Of a DNA stretch of 9,983 nucleotides, positions 6,896 to 9,983 are shown one piece after another. Position numbers and translations under genes: made by a program. Under the pieces are notes generated by a model. The model was not told the origin of the DNA, ran no database searches, and saw only the letters and a program-made list of their open reading frames with translations. This DNA is from an uncultured Anaerolineae bacterium (GTDB taxonomy: Bacteria > Chloroflexota > Anaerolineae > Anaerolineales > UBA11858): contig CALCSH010000143.1 of assembly GCA_937893815.1 (NCBI GenBank), positions 1 to 9,983 on the forward strand. Reading direction: 5' to 3'. The first letter of the stretch is position 1. Each line of letters opens with the position of its first letter.

Positions 6896-7639
6896 ATGAT
6901 CAATGCATTCATCTCACCTCAAAAAATACGCAAGGAATGGAAAAACCGTACGCTTCTAATTATTTTTTTTACATTTTTAGTGCTTAGCGGATTGTCAACG
7001 GCTGTGTTTTCACGCGGGCTGGGATCAAATGCCAGCACAATTTTTTTACCGGTATCCCTCCATAGTGACAAACTGGCTGATTATAGTCGCGATGATTCGC
7101 TCACATTTAGCCCAATCTCCTTAGCCATTATCGAGGCAGTTATTGAAGACGACCCGATCGAGGAAATCAGCGCAGCAGACCGTCTGGCCCAGATCACAAT
7201 CGAGTTGCAAATTCCCATTCCTACAGCGACGAATCCACGCTCTTCCAATTCGGGAGCATCATCCCCACCCACGGCCAAAGTAGAGACTCCTGCAAGCCAG
7301 GGCGAAACGCCAACAAAATCCGCCAACACGGCGACCAAACCAGCAGCAGCGACGACAACTCCCCAAGCCACCCATTCCCCAGTGCCTAGTCGAACTGCTG
7401 TTTCAACAGTCACTCCAGCATCAACAAAAACAGCCGCACCTTCCGCCACCATCCAGGCCAGCGCTACACAACAGGCTACCAATCCCCCACAACCAACCAT
7501 TGCCGTCAATCCAACAAAGGAACCCAAGGCGACAAAAGAGCCAAAGGCAACTAAAGAACCCAACGAAAATAAACCTACAAAGGAACCCAAGGCGACAAAA
7601 GAACCGAATGAAAATAAGCCCACCAAAGCACCCAATTAA
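6896..7639 (+). CDS. Membrane-anchored Thr/Pro/Lys-rich protein of unknown function
   Basis: I do not recognise this 247-residue protein as a family member. It has a basic N terminus (about 1-18), one hydrophobic segment at about 19-39 (LLIIFFTFLVLSGLSTAVF) that is a signal anchor or uncleaved signal peptide, and a short possibly folded segment at about 45-110. The rest, about 110-247, is low-complexity and rich in Thr, Pro, Ala and Ser, ending in a Lys/Glu-rich TKEP-type repeat. The likely topology is N terminus inside with the tail outside, like surface proteins with a mucin-like or cell-wall-spanning stalk, which are common in Chloroflexota. ATG 6896 lies 6 bp after the cyclase stop; AGAAAG at 6888-6893 is too close to be a good ribosome site, suggesting coupling to cyclase translation. 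A shared function with the cyclase is inference from the spacing only. It converges with the nucleosidase gene, leaving 16 bp. Confidence 0.75.
   Translation: MINAFISPQKIRKEWKNRTLLIIFFTFLVLSGLSTAVFSRGLGSNASTIFLPVSLHSDKLADYSRDDSLTFSPISLAIIEAVIEDDPIEEISAADRLAQITIELQIPIPTATNPRSSNSGASSPPTAKVETPASQGETPTKSANTATKPAAATTTPQATHSPVPSRTAVSTVTPASTKTAAPSATIQASATQQATNPPQPTIAVNPTKEPKATKEPKATKEPNENKPTKEPKATKEPNENKPTKAPN
7511..7633 (+). repeat. In-frame tandem repeat coding PTKEP(KATKEP)nNENK units
   Basis: Unit 1 (7511-7573) encodes PTKEP, two KATKEP blocks and NENK. Unit 2 (7574-7618) has one KATKEP block. A partial third (7619-7633) encodes PTKAP. A stretch of 26 identical bases occurs at 7514-7539 and 7577-7602, while other positions differ by synonymous changes. 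Unit lengths of 63 and 45 bp are multiples of three, so gain or loss of units keeps the frame. This suggests repeat expansion in an extracytoplasmic tail. Confidence 0.85.
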
Positions 7640-7655
7640 GTAAGCGCTTCAACCC

Positions 7656-8408
7656 TCACGCACAATCCAGCCAGGCAGGCAATACAGTCAGTAAGTGCTC
7701 CATTACCTGGCGGGTTCCCTCCAGAAAATACCCTAAATCGCCATAGGCCTCGCTGCCCTGTGGGCATACAATATCACTCACTCCGCGCAAGATCAAACAT
7801 GGCACTTGATTGCGTGCCGCCACCCAGGCAATCGCACCGCTCTCCCAATCTCCGGCAACAGCCCCATACTTCTCAACCAGGCCAGGGATTTCATCATAGA
7901 ACAAATCCCGGTCGGCAGACGCCAATACGCCGCGGCGAACCCTGGTTGGTAAGTCTTCCTCCAGCCATGCCAGCTCCATTTCGGTGACGTAATATTCGAT
8001 ATGCGTATCGAAATCGCCCATCTGCTCAACAATATCATACACAACAGTGCGGTCTACCAGAATGATTTCCCCTTTTTCTGTCTGGCCATCGAAACCGCCA
8101 CAGGTGCCCAGGTTGACCAGTAAATCAGGCCGCCAGTGATCGATGGCATATTGTGTGGATGCGGCCGCGGCGATTTTTCCCCAGCCACCGTGCAGGAATA
8201 TCACGTCCCGGCTGGTTGTTGATGCTCCCAACCGAAGTGTGAACCAGCCCCCTACGGGAGTCGTGTGAATTTCCACTTGAGGGTAAATCTCGTTGACGAC
8301 TTGCCACTCAATATCTGCGGAAATCAGCACCACGACCTGGGGAGGAGAACTTCCCCCAGATACGGCAGCCAACCTTGAGGGAGTCCGATTCGTCCGCTGC
8401 GATGTCAT
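7656..8408 (-). CDS. Nucleosidase/phosphorylase-superfamily protein, MTA/SAH nucleosidase-like
   Basis: This 250-residue protein is likely cytoplasmic and cleaves the N-glycosidic bond of a nucleoside such as methylthioadenosine or S-adenosylhomocysteine. The family pattern is clear: an N-terminal strand with ADIEW (E34, matching the catalytic Glu of the first loop), GGWGK at 74-78 followed by the AAAASTQYAID helix, PDLLVNLGTCGGF at 94-106 (phosphate/ribose loop), DWESGAIAWVA at 187-197 matching the MEGAAIA motif with E189, and RGVSD at 208-212 with D212 as the catalytic proton donor. The sequence departs from typical Pfs enzymes (Trp in GGWGK, a Cys in the glycine loop), so the exact substrate is uncertain; a futalosine hydrolase or purine phosphorylase-like role is possible. 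About 22 N-terminal residues precede the first strand. ATG 8406-8408 overlaps the stop of the LiaF-like gene as ATGA, which points to translational coupling; there is no Shine-Dalgarno. Confidence 0.8.
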   Translation of the reverse strand: MTSQRTNRTPSRLAAVSGGSSPPQVVVLISADIEWQVVNEIYPQVEIHTTPVGGWFTLRLGASTTSRDVIFLHGGWGKIAAAASTQYAIDHWRPDLLVNLGTCGGFDGQTEKGEIILVDRTVVYDIVEQMGDFDTHIEYYVTEMELAWLEEDLPTRVRRGVLASADRDLFYDEIPGLVEKYGAVAGDWESGAIAWVAARNQVPCLILRGVSDIVCPQGSEAYGDLGYFLEGTRQVMEHLLTVLPAWLDCA

Positions 8409-9472
8409 TTTTTAATCTGAATTTGGATACTGCCAATCGCCTGGCTGATATTCAAATCAATTTTTATAATGGACTGCTCATAACCCGGCGAGTAATAATA
8501 ATCGCCAAGTTTTTCGAAAGTAGAAGGCACATCCAAAGTGGAGAGCGCTTTACTGACTTCGATACGCACAGCAGAATCTTTCGGCACCAGAATGGATATT
8601 TTGCCAATTGCCTGATTGATATCTGCCTGTAGTGTGGCACCATCAGGCAGAATCAACAGAAGGTTGCCCACTCCCTGACTGGTGCCCAGCTTGCTAATTT
8701 GCAGTTCGGCCAGATTCAAATCGATCTCACCAGCACCCATAGAAATATCCAAATCGAGCGGTATTTCAGGGGTAATATCCAGATCCCAGCCACGATTACT
8801 GCCCGGCAAAGCGGCTGTACTATGGCTGCGCAGGGTATAAACGGCTGCATCGCCCTTACGTTGATAATCACTGCGAATATCGTTCCGATTCGCCAGATGG
8901 ACTTCGCCAGCAATCAAGGCAGTATGATCCTGCGAGGCTGCCAGAGTCAATCTGCCGGTAGCGGGGGATAACGAAATTTCCGCCATTTTTGCGCTGCCCA
9001 ATTCCTGGTAGATTGCTTCACCCGGGAGCGTTTGCCCGCCCAACGCGGGAAGTCCGCCGCCAATCACCCACACCAGGCCAAATAAGATTGCAAAAATGGC
9101 CAGCAAACTCACGATCGAGAGCCACAAATAGCGCCGACCCAGAATCAAATCAACACCAATCGCGATCACCATAATCGGCCATAAACGCCAGAGTGTATCC
9201 CAAGCGGGCCATGCCAGCCAGCCGAAATTACTGATTAAAAAAACAACGCCCAGGCCGAACATAAAAACCGGCCCGGCAATTTCATACCGACGAAATAAAG
9301 CATCCAGACCAACGGCAAAGAAAATCAGCGGCCACAGGCGCCATAACGATTGAGTGGCAACGGGATCAATCACACCCAGGTTGGTCAGGAGGTATAACAG
9401 GCCTACCAAAATGAGAATTAGCGGCCAGACGATACTATTGCGGTGTTGCGTACTACGAGGTTTATTCATCAT
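8405..9472 (-). CDS. LiaF-like protein: LiaI/LiaF-type TM region plus toastrack domain
   Basis: This 355-residue membrane protein has about five or six N-terminal TM segments (roughly 14-34, 43-60, 67-86, 96-112, 114-136). They include two copies of a motif, LWRLWPLIFFAVGLDALF at 43-60 and LWRLWPIMVIAIGVDLIL at 94-111. After it comes a C-terminal beta-rich toastrack domain at about 145-355, with the typical alternating pattern of glycine turns and strands (ISMGAGEIDLNLAELQI, SQGVGNLLLILPDGATL). Members of this group are tied to cell-envelope stress and antimicrobial-peptide responses through LiaF-like regulation of two-component systems. No kinase is in this window, so the partner is unknown. 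AGGAG at 9484-9488 precedes ATG 9472 by 11 bases, and codon 2 is also ATG. It lies 15 bp downstream of the PspC gene, and its own stop overlaps the nucleosidase start. Confidence 0.85.
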   Translation of the reverse strand: MMNKPRSTQHRNSIVWPLILILVGLLYLLTNLGVIDPVATQSLWRLWPLIFFAVGLDALFRRYEIAGPVFMFGLGVVFLISNFGWLAWPAWDTLWRLWPIMVIAIGVDLILGRRYLWLSIVSLLAIFAILFGLVWVIGGGLPALGGQTLPGEAIYQELGSAKMAEISLSPATGRLTLAASQDHTALIAGEVHLANRNDIRSDYQRKGDAAVYTLRSHSTAALPGSNRGWDLDITPEIPLDLDISMGAGEIDLNLAELQISKLGTSQGVGNLLLILPDGATLQADINQAIGKISILVPKDSAVRIEVSKALSTLDVPSTFEKLGDYYYSPGYEQSIIKIDLNISQAIGSIQIQIKK

Positions 9473-9483
9473 AATCGGTCAAT

Positions 9484-9488
9484 CTCCT
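9484..9488 (-). promoter_or_regulatory. Ribosome binding site of the LiaF-like gene
   Basis: AGGAG on the minus strand shares one base with the TGA stop of the PspC gene and lies 11 bases before ATG 9472, or 14 before the second ATG. This placement supports polycistronic translation. Confidence 0.7.
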
Positions 9489-9913
9489 CAGCGCTTCCAA
9501 CGGTATAAGAGAACGATTCCAGCGACAATCAGCAGGATCGGCCACAGGAGGTCGAAATCAAACCACCCAAGCCAGGAAATGCCCAACGATTCAAGCAGCC
9601 ACACGGCTCCCAGAATGATCAGCCCGGCCCCAACAATGATCCCCGATTTCGGGTGCGGTCGATTGACAGCTTTCACAAAATCATCACCAACCACGCGCAG
9701 GCGCTCGCCGAAATCGCCTGAATTCGTAGCACCTTGTTCGGGAATCAATATCCACAATACGACATAAGCCCAAAACCCAACCCCGCCGCCAAAGATCAGC
9801 AAGAAAAAAGCCAATCGAATCCAGGTCGCATCCAGGCCGAGAAAATCGCCCAGCCCGCCGCACACGCCACCCAACATGCGATCTTCACGGCTGCGAAATA
9901 GTTTTCTTTCCAT
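9488..9913 (-). CDS. PspC-domain membrane protein with LiaI/LiaF-type TM tail
   Basis: This is a 141-residue protein. Residues about 3-60 are a PspC domain: KLFRSREDRMLGGVCGGLGD then FLGLDATWIRLAF, followed by the hydrophobic FFLLIFGGGVGFWAYVVLWILIPE. PspC in enterobacteria senses inner-membrane stress and signals to phage-shock regulators; in other phyla the domain occurs with LiaF/toastrack proteins, as here. After a charged cytoplasmic linker (about 61-88) come two TM segments at about 89-107 and 118-137. The second, LLWPILLIVAGIVLLYRW, resembles the LWP motif repeated in the downstream LiaF-like protein. ATG 9913 is preceded by a strong Shine-Dalgarno at 7 bases. It is second in a leftward operon after a gene that runs off the window. 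Not a one-to-one match to pspC of enterobacteria, so no symbol is given. Confidence 0.9.
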   Translation of the reverse strand: MERKLFRSREDRMLGGVCGGLGDFLGLDATWIRLAFFLLIFGGGVGFWAYVVLWILIPEQGATNSGDFGERLRVVGDDFVKAVNRPHPKSGIIVGAGLIILGAVWLLESLGISWLGWFDFDLLWPILLIVAGIVLLYRWKR

Positions 9914-9920
9914 TAATTAT

Positions 9921-9927
9921 CTCCTTT
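9921..9927 (-). promoter_or_regulatory. Strong ribosome binding site of the PspC gene
   Basis: AAAGGAG on the minus strand ends 7 bases before ATG 9913. It is the best Shine-Dalgarno in the window and fixes the PspC start. Confidence 0.8.
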
Positions 9928-9931
9928 GACT

Positions 9932-9983
9932 CTACTGCAAAAAGCCGATGACGGAGATGTCCGCCGGAATAGATGGGGGTGGT
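9932..9983 (-). CDS. C-terminal end of an upstream gene of the PspC operon (partial)
   Basis: On the minus strand a frame is open from the right edge and reads PPPSIPADISVIGFLQ before TAG 9932-9934. It ends 18 bp before the PspC start and just upstream of its ribosome binding site, which is the spacing expected of an operon member. Only 16 residues are visible, so the family cannot be identified. Chance openness over 50 bases is possible, but the sequence composition looks protein-like. Confidence 0.4.
   Translation of the reverse strand, partial: PPPSIPADISVIGFLQ

Noticed and set aside
7081..7635. A 184-residue frame on the minus strand opposite the Thr/Pro-rich gene
   Set aside because: It is Gly/Val/Ala/Leu-rich only because it is the complement of Thr/Pro/Lys-rich codons. 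The plus-strand gene has a membrane anchor, operon spacing and a repeat that make sense on that strand.
7640..7655. A terminator between the convergent Thr/Pro-rich gene and the nucleosidase
   Set aside because: Only an 8-bp palindrome AAGCGCTT (7642-7649) with no loop and no T run is present.
8405..8413. A run of six A residues before the LiaF stop, where a -1 slip would enter the nucleosidase frame
   Set aside because: The heptamer is T AAA AAA rather than a classical A AAA AAG type signal, no stimulatory structure was seen, and the ATGA overlap explains coupling more simply.

Overview
The window is about 10 kb of bacterial DNA of moderate GC, densely coding, with no RNA genes, insertion sequences, CRISPR arrays or integrase genes that I can see. 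The protein repertoire points to Chloroflexota, probably an Anaerolineae-like lineage. The reasons are a PspC plus LiaF/toastrack membrane operon, a very long PAS/multi-GAF/GGDEF kinase-free sensor, a class III cyclase with a periplasmic-type sensor, and Thr/Pro-rich anchored surface proteins. That assignment is inference from gene content, not from a phylogenetic marker.

Layout. Positions 3-1244 (+) hold the C-terminal part of an FG-GAP/VCBS-like beta-propeller protein whose frame is open to the left edge but is broken by an in-frame TGA at 192-194. Positions 1258-4281 (-) encode a 1007-residue cytoplasmic PAS-GAF(x4)-GGDEF diguanylate cyclase with intact active and inhibitory sites. A 193-bp divergent intergenic region (4282-4474) follows, with a hairpin and a 12-bp palindrome. 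Positions 4475-6889 (+) encode an 804-residue membrane class III nucleotidyl cyclase. Its order is receiver-like domain, TM, extracytoplasmic sensor, TM, HAMP, cyclase, and then, unexpectedly, a ComEA-type double helix-hairpin-helix at the C terminus. Six bases later, positions 6896-7639 (+) encode a membrane-anchored Thr/Pro/Lys-rich protein ending in a tandem TKEP-type repeat.

Positions 7656-9982 (-) are a compact operon running leftwards. It contains the end of an unknown gene, a PspC-domain protein, a LiaF-like membrane/toastrack protein, and a nucleosidase of the MTA/SAH nucleosidase-phosphorylase superfamily joined by an ATGA overlap.

Functionally the window has two themes. One is nucleotide second-messenger signalling: a c-di-GMP synthase divergent from a cyclic mononucleotide synthase, sharing one control region. 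The other is envelope stress sensing (PspC/LiaF) coupled to a nucleoside-cleaving enzyme. The most unusual object is the membrane cyclase with a predicted DNA-binding HhH tail, whose purine-selecting residues are also not those of a standard adenylyl cyclase.
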